A stretch of DNA of 64,000 nucleotides, taken from the NCBI RefSeq assembly GCF_905171775.1, contig NC_053501.1, positions 11,996,844 through 12,060,843 of the forward strand. Reading direction: 5' to 3'. The translations under genes and the position numbers were made by a program. Of the stretch, positions 9,101 through 19,805 are shown one piece after another. The stretch's first letter is position 1, and every line of letters starts with the position of its first letter. The notes under the pieces are model-generated. The model was not told the DNA's origin. It saw only the letters and a list, made by a program, of their open reading frames with translations, and did not search any database. The stretch comes from Rana temporaria. Its lineage: Eukaryota; Chordata; Amphibia; Anura; Ranidae.

Positions 9101-9583
9101 ATCAGGCCCCCCCCTTACATGACAGTCCCCATCAGAGCCCCCCTCTGCATGAGTGCCCCTTAAGCGTCCCTATTTCTATCAGGGCACCCATCAGGGTCTG
9201 TGAGGCCTGTTAGAGAAGCATCAGACACCAGCTGTTGACTGGTTAAAATTTTGGATTTTGGACAGCAGGTCATAGTTTGCAGACCCCTGCACTGAAATGA
9301 AGATGATACAATTGTGTTATACAACTTCAGTGGAGCTCTCACTGTGGTGGGGGAAACCTGAAGCGTAGTATAAAACCCAAATTTATTTGTAAAGAAAAAA
9401 AAACAAGATATGGATTTCTGCACAAATTGGTCATAAAATGTGATCTGATCTTCATCTAAGTCACAACAATAGACAATCACAGTCGGCTTAAACTAATAAC
9501 ACACAAATAATTAAATGTTACCATGTTTTATTAAACACACCACATTCACAGTGCAGGTGGAAAAAGTATGTGAACCCTTGCAT

Positions 9584-10656
9584 TTAACCACTTGACCACT
9601 GGGCACGTAAACCCACTTAATAACCAGACCAATTTTCAGCTTTCGGTGCTCTCACAATTTGAATACAATTACTCAGTCATACAACATTGTACCCAAATGA
9701 AAATTTTCGTCCTTTTTTTCACACAAATAGAGCTTTCTTTTGGTGGTATTTAATCACCGTTGGGTTTTTTATTTTTTGCGCTATAAGAGAAAAAAGACTG
9801 AAAATTCTGTAAAAAAAAATGATTTTTTCTTTGTTTCTGTTATAAAATTTAGCAAATTTAGTATTTTTTCTTCATTCTTTTGCATAAATGTGAAAGATGA
9901 AGTTACGCCGAGTAAATAGATACCCAACATGTTCACCCTTCAAAATTGCACACGCTCGTGGAATGGGCGCCAAAACTTCGTTACTTAAAAATCCCCATAG
10001 GCGACGTTGCAGGGTATTGTGGGGTATTGCAGAGTATTGCAGAGTATTGGGGGTATTGCAGAGTATTGTGGGGTATTGCAGAGTATTTGGGGGTATTGCA
10101 GAGTATTTTGGTGTATTGCAGAGTATTTGGGGGTATTGCAGAGTATTTTGGTGTATTGCAGAGTATTTTGGGGTATTGCAGAGTATTTTGGTGTATTGCA
10201 GAGTATTTTGGGGTATTGCAGAGTGTTGTGGGGTATTGCAGAGTTGGGGCAGGGATGGATGGCTGGATCTGTGACTGCATTTGTCACAGATCCAGCCCAC
10301 AGCAGCTGCTGCTGCTGCATCCGCTCTCTCCCCCCCTCTCCTCTCACACTGTACCGTTTGGTACAGAGAGGGGAGGGAGGAACCGGCGTCATCAAATGAC
10401 GCCGGTTTGTTTACAAGTGATCTCTCCGTCATTGGATGGAGCGATCACATGGTAAACCGCCGCTATCAGCGGCGATTTACCGTGATCCGTGATTCGCCGG
10501 GTCCTCCGGACCCGGCGGTCACGGACATTCCCGTGTGCGCGCCCCAGAGGGCGCGCGGGAGCGCGATTCTGGGAGGACGTCCATGGACGTCCTCCCAGAG
10601 TTAAGAAACCGCCTTGTAGACGTATTTCGTCTATAGGGCGGTTGTTAACTGGTTAA
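9584..10656. mobile_element. TTAA-flanked element nested in the Tc1-like element
   Basis: The element runs from TTAACCACTTGACCACTGGG to a right end reading, reverse complemented, TTAACCAGTTAACAACC; TTAA is present at both edges. Removing it rejoins the Tc1 text (CCCTTGCAT ... TAAACAGGTTG). It includes a block near 9680-9780 similar to other family members (ACAAATAGAGCTTTCTTTTG), a 20-bp minisatellite and CpG-rich hairpins near 10380-10610. TTAA target use fits piggyBac or Kolobok; the superfamily is undecided. Confidence 0.75.
9998..10252. repeat. 20-bp minisatellite inside the TTAA element
   Basis: Twelve or so copies of a unit like GGGTATTGCAGAGTATTTTG, with positions alternating between GGGG, GGTG and TGGG. 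The long frames on both strands across it are products of the repeat. Confidence 0.9.
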
Positions 10657-10893
10657 TAAACAGGTTGAAACCTCCTTTGGCAGCAAAAACTTCAACCAAA
10701 CGTTGAACACACATCGGTCTCCTCTCCTATGACAGGAGTTGATGCCCGGTGGGACATCGCAGCCGCTAGGCACACGCATCGGGTGCCGAGTGACACAGCG
10801 GGGGCATTTTGGTGGGCGTGATTTTTTTTGGGGGGGGGGGGCAGCATTTTACTCTTGGTTACCAGGCAGCACAATGTCTTGGGCCGGCACTGC

Positions 10894-11180
10894 CATCAAG
10901 CAACAAGGAGAGAGTGGTTTAAGAAGAAGCACATTAAGGTCATGGAGTGGCTTATCCAGTCTCCAGACCTTATTCCTATAGAAAATGTATGGAGGGAGCT
11001 AAAACTTTGAGTTGCCATAAGACAGCCAAGAAAACCTTAAGGATTTAGAGAAGATCTGTAAAGAAGAGGTGGACCAAAAATTCCTCCTTAGATGTGCCAA
11101 CCTGATCACCAACTACAAGAAACGTCGGACCTCTGCTTGCCAACAACGGTTTCTCCACCAAGGTCATGTTTTGCTTGGGG
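10894..11180 (+). pseudogene. Tc1-family transposase, C-terminal relic
   Basis: The frame entering at 10894 reads QATRREWFKKKHIKVMEWL, then IQSPDLIPIENVWRELKL, then a stop at 11008. This matches the conserved Tc1 block around the last catalytic acidic residue (S-P-D-L-x-P-I-E-N-x-W-R-E-L). The text continues past the stop as VAIRQPRKP and, after a one-base shift, as NLKDLEKICKEE and CANLITNYKKR, which are also Tc1-like. A stop and a frameshift, plus loss of the N-terminal two thirds, make it non-functional. Confidence 0.85.
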
Positions 11181-11214
11181 ATCAAATACTTTTTCTACTC
11201 ACTGAACTGTAACT

Positions 11215-11509
11215 CAATTTCTAACATTTGTATCATGTGTTTTCTGAATTTTTGGTTGATATTTTGTCTCTATCATGTAAAATACTCTTATGATAAAAAT
11301 TATACATCCCTTTATTTCTTGTAATTGGGCAAATTTACAAAATCTGCAGGGGAGAAAATCATTATTTTCCCCGCTGTATACGCAGCCTCCCGAAAGTTGA
11401 TATTTATGCATGAGGCCACATATGTCCGTACCTGTGTTTGTGCTGGGTGCATTACTAATTTAAAAAAGAAAAATAGAAAATAAGATTTGATAACCAATAA
11501 AAAAGCAAA
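11215..11509. other. AT-rich stretch, nothing recognised
   Basis: No gene-like or repeat structure is visible between the Tc1-like element and the next TA-flanked element. Confidence 0.4.
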
Positions 11510-12173
11510 TACTGTATATACTCGAGTATAAGCCGACCCGAATAGAAGCCGAGGCACCTAATTTTACCACAAAAAAATGGGAAAACGTATTGACCCGAGT
11601 ATAAGCCTAGGGTGTCCATCTGCATGCCTCACTGTGCCTCACTTTGCCTCACTGTGTCCATGCCCATGCCTCACGGTGTCCATGCCTCACTGTGTTCATG
11701 CCTCACTGTGCCCATTCCTCACTGTGTCCATGCCTCACTGTGTCCATGCCTGTGTCCATGACTAGACTGACGTTTAACATGGGAGTCTATGGAAGGGGTG
11801 CCTGTCTTTGAAAAATCGGTAGGTCCCCGAGACAATAAACTTTGCACACGTGTAGAGGAGGAATGGGGCTACATGTGTGCCAAGGGACCTATGACCGGGT
11901 CCCCAAACTCACCAGAGAAATTACTGTTTAACATGAGAGTCTACAGAAGGGGTGCCAGGCTTTTTAAAAATCGGTGCCCCCCGGCCGTAGGTCCCCTGGA
12001 CAACAAACTTTGCACACTTGTAGAGGAAGAGTGGGGACTACATGTGTACCCAGTACCGGGTCCCAAGTCCGGGAGATCAGGCGCAAAAAGTGACTCGAGT
12101 ATAAGCCAGAGGGGCATTTTCACACACTAAAAATTTACTGAAAAACTCGGCTTATACTCGAGTATATACAGTA
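11510..12173. mobile_element. TA-flanked element with TACTCGAGTATAAGCCGA ends
   Basis: The left end TACTGTATATACTCGAGTAT, continuing AAGCCGA, is repeated in inverse form at the right (...TATACTCGAGTATATACAGTA). The interior has a short tandem of CATGCCTCACTGTGTC-like units (about 11620-11760) and two diverged copies of a block of about 95 bp (about 11776-11870 and 11932-12050; shared words AGTCTA, AGGGGTGCC, AACTTTGCACAC). No transposase is present. A partial relative lies near 26910. Confidence 0.8.
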
Positions 12174-12975
12174 ATTGTCTACTTATTGTAGTGTTAAAAA
12201 ATAATAATAATTCAGGTAGGAAACAGAATGCATTTTTTTTTTTATAAATGGGAACACTATTCAAAAAGCACATTAAATCTTTAAAGCATGTTTATTTGGC
12301 AACATTAAGTTTCATTTTTTGAAAAATAAAACTCTTTGTGCCTCAAAGCTAAAATGACCAGCAAATCTCATATCTTGAGGATTATAAACTTATGCACATA
12401 GTAAATGTCATTATGCAATTACTGTACGATTCAGGTTCAGAAGTAAATGTTCTCCCCTGTGATGTGAGTGGCTAATGGTGGCCATTTACATCCATCAGCA
12501 GCCATTTTGTGGAGGTCCTATATTTTACATCCACATTCCAAAGAAGATGAAAGCAAAGATTATTCTAATAGAGGCTGGAATAATTGAAAGAGCCAGGCCT
12601 GGTAAGATCCTGAATGTCTGCATAACAGAAATGTACCTCAATACCGATGGTAAATTGTGCATATAGTATGGTAAAAAATAAATAAAAAAAATAACAACAA
12701 ATTTAAAAAAATTACAGAGTAAATGACATTTTGATTAATTGATCATTCAATGGTTTATCTCTATGAAAGGAAAAAGAACGATATCTACAGTAAAGTACTG
12801 CCTTGGCAGGCAGGTGACAGGAGGTCTTGTCCAAGGAGTCAGGTGGGCTTCTATTGGGATGAACTGGGAGAGTTGGGCAACACAGTAAGAGCGACTGGTA
12901 ATAACAGCAGTGCTGCTGAGAAGGGAGCCAGGTAGATCAGCATTTTAAGTTGACTATTCACGTAATGTTTCAACA
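12174..12975. other. AT-rich sequence without recognised feature
   Basis: There are scattered A and T runs and two frames of about 60 codons (near 12475-12666 and 12750-12935) with no recognisable motif. I see no support for a gene. Confidence 0.4.
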
Positions 12976-13213
12976 CAGGGAACCCTTGAAATAGTTGTCC
13001 GGTATCTTGGAACCCCTGCTAAAAATGAGAAATCTACAACTCATGATACATTAGTTGATAAATAGTGGGAGAATGGTCCTTACACTTGTGGTCTTTGGGA
13101 AGAATTACCTCCTTACAGATGGCTAAAAAGATCAATGGTGTCAGTGGGAACTTATCTGAGAGGCAGAAATTGCCCAATGCTGAAGGAACCCCTGGCAACC
13201 TCTTGAGGACCCT
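12976..13213 (-). mobile_element. Small hAT-like MITE
   Basis: The ends are CAGGGAACCCTTGAAATAG on the left and, reverse complemented, AGGGTCCTCAAGAGGTTGCC on the right. Secondary GGAACCCCTG words (about 13009-13018 and 13186-13195) point the same way. CAGGG-type ends suit a hAT origin, but I could not find a clear 8-bp duplication. Its right edge abuts the hammerhead-like motif. Confidence 0.5.
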
Positions 13214-13252
13214 AGGTCTACGTGTTTCATGGCTGAGCGCCACTCATCAGGA
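13214..13252 (-). ncRNA. Hammerhead-ribozyme-like core, incomplete
   Basis: On the minus strand the text reads CTGATGA, then GTGGC-GCTCA-GCCAT, then GAAAC. That is the conserved first box, a five-pair stem II (one G-U) with a five-base loop, and the GAAA box of a hammerhead ribozyme. Stem III and the cleavage triplet cannot be drawn confidently, because the following CACGTAGACCT runs straight into the neighbouring MITE. Hammerhead motifs are known from Penelope-like retroelements, and the flanking sequence may be such a relic. Confidence 0.4.
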
Positions 13253-13686
13253 GCAGAGAGGGGTAACAAAAGTCTAAAAGAAATATTGTACAATGTTAAA
13301 AAAATAATTTCAAAAATAGTTATAATATGTCCATCTAGGTAAACAAAGATGGAATATAGGTATAAATACATATATATATATATATATACATCCGATCATA
13401 CCTGCAGAACCACAAGAGATCTGGATGCAGGCATGGAGGACCGGAGGACGGTTGGGGTCACCAACCCCGGGAGCTGAGGCGGCGCACCCCAAGGCAGAAG
13501 ATGGAAATTGGAACAGCCAAAACAAGTACTCCCCAACAGTAGATTCCCATGTGAGAGCTGTGTCATTGTGGACATCTGTAAAATAATTAGATGAATGAAC
13601 AAAAAATGGTGTATGGAGTGATATATAAAGTAAAGTGAGATGACTTCGGTGAAAATGACGAAGATGGTAACAAAGACCAAAGAAAG
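13253..13686. other. Possible retroelement flank, unclassified
   Basis: AT-rich DNA with a short (TA)n run (about 13369-13388) and a moderately GC-rich part at 13395-13520. No coding frame is recognisable. If the hammerhead-like motif is real, this could be the untranslated part of a Penelope-like element. Confidence 0.3.
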
Positions 13687-13841
13687 TACTGTATTTATTG
13701 GCGTATAACACTCACTTTTTTACCCTGAAAATAGAGGGAAAACTGTGCCTGTGTGTTATATGCAGGGGGCTGTGAAAAGTTTTTTTCCTGAAACTTCCCT
13801 CTTAAAGTTAGGGTGTGTGTTATACGCCGATAAATACGGTA
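13687..13841. mobile_element. 155-bp TA-flanked MITE
   Basis: Short and complete: TACTGTATTTATTGGCGTAT at the left and, reverse complemented, TACCGTATTTATCGGCGTAT at the right, continuing as AACAC on both sides. It gives the clearest view of the terminal family shared by the elements at 459, 1139 and 19699. Confidence 0.85.
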
Positions 13842-14260
13842 AGTGTAATAAAATCCTTATCGCAGTCCCAACCTGTCCTTCCCTTTCTCAATCTTTATCC
13901 TGTTTGCGCCAAACAGATCTGCTAACTGCTTCCATAATTGAAGTCAGACAATCACAGGCTGGTCACTTTTGGTGGCACTGATCGACTAGTAAACAATCTT
14001 ATACTCTGTTTGGAATTACTAAATATTAGCAAATGCCCTCCAACCATTTGCCATTTTTTGATCTAGTCACAATTTCCAACTCCAGAACATCTGGTTGTTT
14101 TGAAAAATTGTCAGCTTGGGTGGCATCATTTTAAAGCGAAAGAAGATACCTGTGAGAACATTGTGCACCTAAACCACATCACATGATATCCCTGCACCCC
14201 ACCCCCTCCCCAATCCTCATAGATAAAATAAAAGTTAGGCATACAGCAGTTAGACTTATT
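13842..14260. other. Unclassified sequence
   Basis: No terminal repeats, tandem structure or gene-like frame seen. Confidence 0.4.
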
Positions 14261-14961
14261 GGGCCAGATTCACAAATGAGATACGACGGCGTTTCTCCTG
14301 ATACTCCGTCGTATCTCTGTTTCTATCTATGTGACTGATTCATAGAATCAGTTACGCATAGATATCCCTAAGATCCGACAGGTGTAATTGTTTTACACTG
14401 TCGGATCTTAGGATGCAGTACCGCGGCCGCTGCTGGGGGGAGTTTGCGTCGTAATCCAGCGTTGGGTATGCAAATTAGGAGTTACGGCGGATCCACAACG
14501 TTTTTTCGCGTTCGCTACGTCGCCGCTAGTCTAGTTTCCCGTCGCAAAGTTACACTTTTTTTTTGGTGCCTTAACTTTAGTCAGCAAGTGTATTGCTGTC
14601 TAAAGTATGGCCGTCGTTCCCGCGTCGAAATTCAAAATTTAACGTCGTTTGCGTAAGCCGTCCGGGAATACGGAAGTACGCTACGCGCGTCGCCGTTTGG
14701 AAAAATGATGTCACTTCGCGCAAAGCACGGCGGGAGTTAGGAAACGGAGCATGCGCAGCAGGTCCGGCGCGGGCGCGCGCCTAATTTAAATGTTAGCCGC
14801 CCATTCGATTTGGCCCGCCTTGCGCCGGACGCATTTACGATACACCGCCGCAAGTTTCCAGGTAAGTGCTTTGTGGATCGAGCACTAAACCTGAAAACTT
14901 ACGGCGGTGTAACTTAAATGGCTAAAGTTTCCAAAGGTGCAATTGTACGTGAATATGGCCC
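14261..14961. mobile_element. MITE with GGGCCAGATTCAC termini
   Basis: It begins GGGCCAGATTCACAAATGAG and ends, reverse complemented, GGGCCATATTCACGTAC. The interior contains GATACGACGGCG, TGCGCATGC and AACGACGGCC words and several CpG-rich hairpins. It is closely related to the copies at 18079, 54168, 45755 and 42430. No coding capacity. Confidence 0.8.
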
Positions 14962-15065
14962 ACTATCACTGACTAAAATTGACCTGATTCTGGTCAGACC
15001 GCTAAGGTATAACAATTGTGATAGTAAAGCCCCAGTAGGGTCACCACCTTTTCTTCAAGCCAAAA

Positions 15066-15400
15066 GATGTAGAAGAATACGTATCGGCCTAAACTGAGGG
15101 GAAAAAAAATAATTTATATATTTTTTGGGGGATATTTATTAGAGCAAAAAGTTAAAAATATTGCATTTTTTTTTTAAATTGTCGCTCTATTTTTGTTTAT
15201 AGCGCAAAAAAAATAAAAACCGCAGAGGTAATCAAATACCACCAAAAGAAAGCTCTATTTGTGGGGAAAAAAGGACGCCAATTTTGTTTGGGAGCCACGT
15301 CGCACAACCGCGCAATTGTCAGTTAAAGCGACGCAGTGCCGAATCGCGAAAAGGGGCCTGGTCCTATAGCTGCATAATGGTCCGAGGCTGAAGTGGTTAA
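15066..15400 (-). mobile_element. Truncated TTAACCACTT-family element
   Basis: It ends at AAGTGGTTAA (TTAA at 15397-15400). Moving left it contains the family blocks CGTCGCTTTAACTG (inverse), CAAAAGAAAGCTCTATTTGT and AATACGTATCGGCCTAAACT. The other end is missing. Confidence 0.7.
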
Positions 15401-15403
15401 GAT

Positions 15404-15563
15404 GCCGACGCCTCCACCCGGGAGCTAAGGGACGGGTCGGCTTCAGGTGAGGACATGGCGGGTGTCCTGGACGGGTAAGTGTCCTTATTTTAAAAGTCAG
15501 CAGCTGCAGTATTTGTAGCTGCTGACCTTCATTTTTTTTTTTTCAGGCGGAACTCCGCTTTAA
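15404..15563. mobile_element. Truncated TTAA-hairpin MITE, right end
   Basis: It contains AGTCAGCAGCTGCAG...TAGCTGCTGAC and ends GGCGGAACTCCGCTTTAA, as does the complete copy at 36079-36564. The left end is lost at the junction with the neighbouring TTAACCACTT element. Confidence 0.65.
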
Positions 15564-16028
15564 TATGAGCTTGACAGAAAATGGCCTACAGCATGACCGT
15601 TTTACATCAGTGGAAACAAGGACAACCACAGCAGACTACGGGACAATTTCTGTCTGTCAGTCAAAGCTGATCTATTACTGTCTGATGAAAAAGCATGTGT
15701 CAAGCTGAAACTACCTAAGAAAGGCATTTTATCAAGATGAATTGAATTCAGTTGTGAAGTTGCTGCTGCATGGCAAGGCAAGCTATTAATTGTCAAAATG
15801 AAATTAGTTCCACAGCCACATATGCGCTACCAATGTATGCTGCTGCTGAGACTGTCCGTGAGGACCATGCTGTTCCATAACATGGTGTACAGATTGGCAA
15901 CATTTACCATGGGATCATGGCTGTTGAGCTTGTTCCTGTTTTTTTTTTTAAGCTGACTTCTAGCATCAGGAAGATTGAGTACACAGCTGCGCATGCTCAT
16001 GGTGCAGCTTTTGAACCAGTACATAGGC
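15564..16028. other. Unclassified, possibly an old retrocopy
   Basis: Base composition here is more gene-like than in the surroundings, and short frames appear on both strands (about 15602-15796 and 15827-16024), but all are broken by stops and I recognise no protein family. The text is too weak for a gene call. Confidence 0.25.
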
Positions 16029-16533
16029 TTAAAGGGATTGTAAAGGTGTGTTTTTATTCACCTTAATGCATGCTATGCATTAAGGTGAAAAAACACCTTA
16101 CAATCTTGGGCCCCCCAGCCCCCTCGTTTTACTTAACTAAGCCACAAAACCCTGTGGGCTCGTTCCCGCGATGGTTTCCCCCAGCTTGAGGTGGCTCGTC
16201 ATTGGAGATTGATAGCAGCGCAGCTATTGGCTCCCGCTGCTGTCAATCAAATTAATGACGCAGCGCTCCGGGGGCGGGGCCGAGTGATACAGTCGGAGGC
16301 TATAGCCGCCAGCTGTATCACGGGAGCGTGTTAACAAGCTAACCCCCTTAGGAGAGCGCTTCCCAAGATGGGGGTTAGCTCTTGCGGGGAGGAGCCGACA
16401 CAGCAGCCAAAAGACCCCATAGGATCAGGATCGGGGCCACTCTGTGCAAGACGAACTGCACAGTGGAGGAAAGTATGACATGTTTGTTATTTAAAAAAAT
16501 ATATATATATATATACCTTTACAACCCCTTTAA
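16029..16533. mobile_element. TTAA-flanked hairpin MITE
   Basis: TTAA (16029-16032) plus AGGGATTGTAAAGG at the left matches CCTTTACAACCCCT plus TTAA (16530-16533) at the right. The left end also holds a small hairpin (TTCACCTTAATGCAT / ATGCATTAAGGTGAA). A truncated relative lies at 59575. Confidence 0.8.
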
Positions 16534-17390
16534 GGCGATGCGTGTTCACTAATGCGCACGTACATTAGCATGAATTAGCATGCACATCCAGCACTAAGCA
16601 CTTGCCATTTTGGCATCCAGGGCACTATTTAAAGCAGAAGTAAACCAATCTGTAAACATTTCAAACGTTTCATTTCCGCCCCCTTTTTTTTTTTTTTTTC
16701 GTCTGACCCCCGCCCCACCTTTAACAACTCACGGCAGGGTACCGCCCCCCCCCCCCCCCCCCCCCTCATTTTTTTTTCGTCTGACTTTAGCAACTCGTGG
16801 CAGGAGAGAGAAGGGAACACATGCTGGTAGGTTAATTGGATCCTGTCCAAATTGGCCCAGTATATATATGTGTGTCCCAAGCCTGTCGAGATCCTACGGG
16901 GTAAATGACCCCACCAGCCAGGAAGACACTGGCTGCAAAAAGCGCCCAGAGGCGATTCAGTTCGCATGTGTAGCGCTATACAAGTCACTCATTCATTCAT
17001 ATTTATTGCAAAATTGTTTACATTTAGAGCAAGGAAAGATTAAAATGGCTGAACTGTAATTTTTTTTCTTTCTGTGTACCATTGGGGAAATATACCTTCA
17101 TTACCCAGAGACACAACAGAAAATTAGAGGAAGTCTCTCAAAGTGAAGGGAATTCCCATCTTAAACAATTGTGCCCCCCATTGGAAGATTTCCCTTCCAT
17201 CCCATGTTGTGCCAATGTGTCTCTAAAATGTAATTTCCTCTGACTTTCTTTCTTCACCTACTCATCCACCCTTAAAAACTATTATATCTTTCTTGAGCTA
17301 ACACAATAATAATGAGAAAAATATTAAAAGCTCAACTACTTTTCACTAATTCAAATTTGAATTTTTAAAAAAAAAGGTTCTGCAGCACTA
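16534..17390. other. Mixed sequence with a left TTAA-hairpin end and C homopolymers
   Basis: TTAA at 16629-16632 followed by AGCAGAAGTAAACC is the left end of a further TTAA-type element without a visible partner. Runs of T and C (16684-16700, 16744-16765) follow. The rest is unclassified. Confidence 0.4.
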
Positions 17391-17663
17391 AGGCCCCGTA
17401 CACACGGCCGAGGAACTCGACGTGCCAAACACATCGAGTTCCTCGGCGTGTTCAGTCCTGGAGCCGCCGAGGAGCTCGGCGGGCCGAGTTCTCCCATAGA
17501 ACAACGAGGAAATAGAGAACATGTTCTCTATTTCCTCGCCGAGGTCCTCGTCGGCTTCCTCGGCCGAAAGTGTACACACGGCCGGGTTTCTCGGCGGAAT
17601 TCAGCTTCCGACCGAGTTTCTGGCTGAATTCTGCCGAGAAACTCGGTCGTGTGTACGGGGCCT
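17391..17663. mobile_element. MITE with GGCCCCGTACACACG termini
   Basis: AGGCCCCGTACACACGGCCG at the left is mirrored by GTGTGTACGGGGCCT at the right, with TA on both sides (17389-17390 and 17664-17665). The interior repeats GAGGAAATAGAGAACATGTT, as in the copy at 8092-8364, but in a different arrangement. Confidence 0.8.
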
Positions 17664-17783
17664 TAGAAGTATTATCACAGGGCCAGCTACTGGAAAAGGC
17701 ACTGTGGATACATGAGAGTGAATGCAGGTATGTTTTAGATTTTTTTTTAAATATCAGTTAGGTAGGGTTTGTAAAACTGTAGA

Positions 17784-17843
17784 TTATTATTAATATTACC
17801 ATTAATAATAATAATGATAATAATTGGCAATAATAATAATACA

Positions 17844-17882
<39 letters not shown>

Positions 17883-17961
17883 CCCCATCTTATTAATAAT
17901 AATAATAATACTACTACTAAAAATAATAATATTAATATTAATACAGTATAATACTAATATC

Positions 17962-17994
<33 letters not shown>

Positions 17995-18045
17995 ACTACT
18001 ACTACTAATACTAATAATAATACAGTATAATACTACTAAACAGTA
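17784..18045. repeat. (AAT)n / (ACT)n microsatellite
   Basis: Long runs of AAT interspersed with ACT and AATATT. The Asn- and Ile/Leu-rich frames here are artefacts of the repeat. Confidence 0.9.
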
Positions 18046-18078
18046 AAAAAAAAAATGTAAAAAGGGGTCAAACCCTAT

Positions 18079-18759
18079 GGGCCAGATTCTGGTAGAAGTG
18101 CGGCGGCGTAACGTATCATAGATACGTTACACCGCCGCAAGTTTTCATCGCAAGTGCCTGATTCACAAAGCACTTGCGATGAAAACTACGCCGGCGGCCT
18201 CCGGCGCAAGGCGGGCCAATTCAAATGGGCGTGTGCCATTTAAATTAGGCGCACTCCCGCGCCGGACCTACTGCGCATGCTCCGTTTCGTAATTCCCATC
18301 GTGCTTTGCGCGCCGTGACGTAATTTTTTCGAACGGCGACGTGCGTAGCGTAATTCCGTATTCCCAGACGGCTTACGCAAACGACGTTATTTTTTAAATT
18401 TCGACGCGGGAACGACGGCCATACTTTAGACAGCAATACGTTTGCTGACTAAAGTTAAGGCACCAAAAACAACGACTAACTTTGCGACGGGAAACTAGAC
18501 TAGCGGCGACGTAGCGAACGCGAAAATCCGTCGTGGATCCGCCGTAACTCCTAATTTGCATACCCGATGCTGGTTTACGATGCGAACTCCCCCCCAGCGG
18601 CGGCCACGGTACTGCATCCTAAGATAAAACAATTACACCTGTCGGATCTTATGGATATCTATGCGTAACTGATTCTATGAATCAGTCGCATAGATAGAAA
18701 CAGAGATACAACGGCGTATCAGGGGATACGCCGTCGTATCTCTTTTGTGAATCTGGCCC
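18079..18759. mobile_element. MITE with GGGCCAGATTC termini
   Basis: It starts GGGCCAGATTCTGGTAG and ends GTGAATCTGGCCC, with TAT on both sides (18076-18078 and 18760-18762). It has the same internal order as 14261-14961 in inverse orientation. A pair of TTTTCATCGCAAGTGCCTGA-type arms makes a hairpin near its left end. No coding capacity. Confidence 0.85.
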
Positions 18760-19450
18760 TATGTTCTTATCCCCACAAGGCGCCATTTTTTTTGGTATAT
18801 GTTTCCATAACTACTAATACTAATATCAATAATTATAATAATAATACAGTATAATACTACTAATATTATTATTAATAATAATAATACCCCCCCCCTCCCC
18901 ATCTTATCCCCTTCTCCCCTCTAGTCATTGGACTTTTAATCCCCATCTTTCTCTCTGCTGCTTATCTTCTTTTCTACTTTCTACCATGACCATATGCTAC
19001 ATTTATGAGATGATTCTACAGTGAATAATATTATTGGCAATGAGCTTGGCACCCCCCACACATAGCCACAGGTCAACTGCAATAATTCTGTTGCCATATG
19101 CTGCATTGTTAACCCAAGGCGATTTAAGTATTGCACTATTCAGAACCTATTCAGACATACATTACATAGGTCATCATGTGGGGGTGTTTCCAGCCACATA
19201 GTCACCATATGGTGTCTGGTTTATGTAAATCTTTTCTGTGTGTGCTTAAAATAAATACGTATTTTTAATGAAAAAAAAAAAACCACTACAAATGATTGTA
19301 ATATTAATGGTAACCCACCTCAGGACGATTGAAACCCTTGGTGGCTCTACGCTTACATTTTATAAGCTAACCTCATTAAAACATGAGACACTTGGCCTCC
19401 ATCCCCTACACAAGGGAAGATTGAGGGAGGACCCTTCTCAAATAATTATC
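18760..19450. other. AT-rich flank with AAT microsatellite
   Basis: Short AAT/ACT repeats lie at about 18815-18890, followed by unclassified sequence. No gene is seen. Confidence 0.4.
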
Positions 19451-19698
19451 CTGACCATAGGCGTGCGCACAGGGTGTGCCAGGTGTGCCTGGGCACACCC
19501 TAATCACCCTGTGATGGACAGGTTCCATCCTGCTGCTTGGCTACAGAGAAAGGGACTGGGGAATCCCTGTTCTCAGTCCCTTTCTTTGTCTCAAAAGTGA
19601 GAAATCACCACTGATATTTCACCAAAGCCCCCCAATGGGGCTCATATTTGTTTTGTAAAAAAACAAAAATAAAAAATGATTGTAAAAAATAAAGAAAT

Positions 19699-19800
19699 TA
19701 CTGTATTTATCGGCGTATACCGCGCACTATTTTTCCCTGAAAATCAGGGCAAAAGCGTGGGTGCGCGATATACGCCGATACCCGCGACGAGTTTGAATAC
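19699..19800 (+). mobile_element. Left end of a TA-flanked element, truncated
   Basis: TACTGTATTTATCGGCGTAT and CGCGCAC at the left match the ends at 459 and 13687. An internal inverse word (GCGCGATATACGCCGATA) follows. It is lost at the boundary with purine microsatellites. Confidence 0.65.
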
Positions 19801-19805
19801 TGCGC

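Larger units (their letters stand above)
9548..11211 (+). mobile_element. Tc1-like element, degraded and interrupted
   Basis: The left end CAGTGCAGGTGGAAAAAGTA, reading on to TGTGAACCC, corresponds to the inverse of the right end, CAGTTCAGTGAGTAGAAAAA. After the nested insertion, the left part continues as AACCTCCTTTGGCAGC and TCAACCAAACGTTG, typical of Tc1-type elements. A transposase C-terminus lies near the right end. TA follows the right end, while the left flank reads CA. A section around 10740-10890 is not recognisably Tc1 and may be a further insertion. Confidence 0.75.

Noticed and set aside
15564..16028. Possible processed pseudogene
   Set aside because: Frames are broken on both strands, there is no poly(A) tail or target duplication, and no protein family is recognisable.
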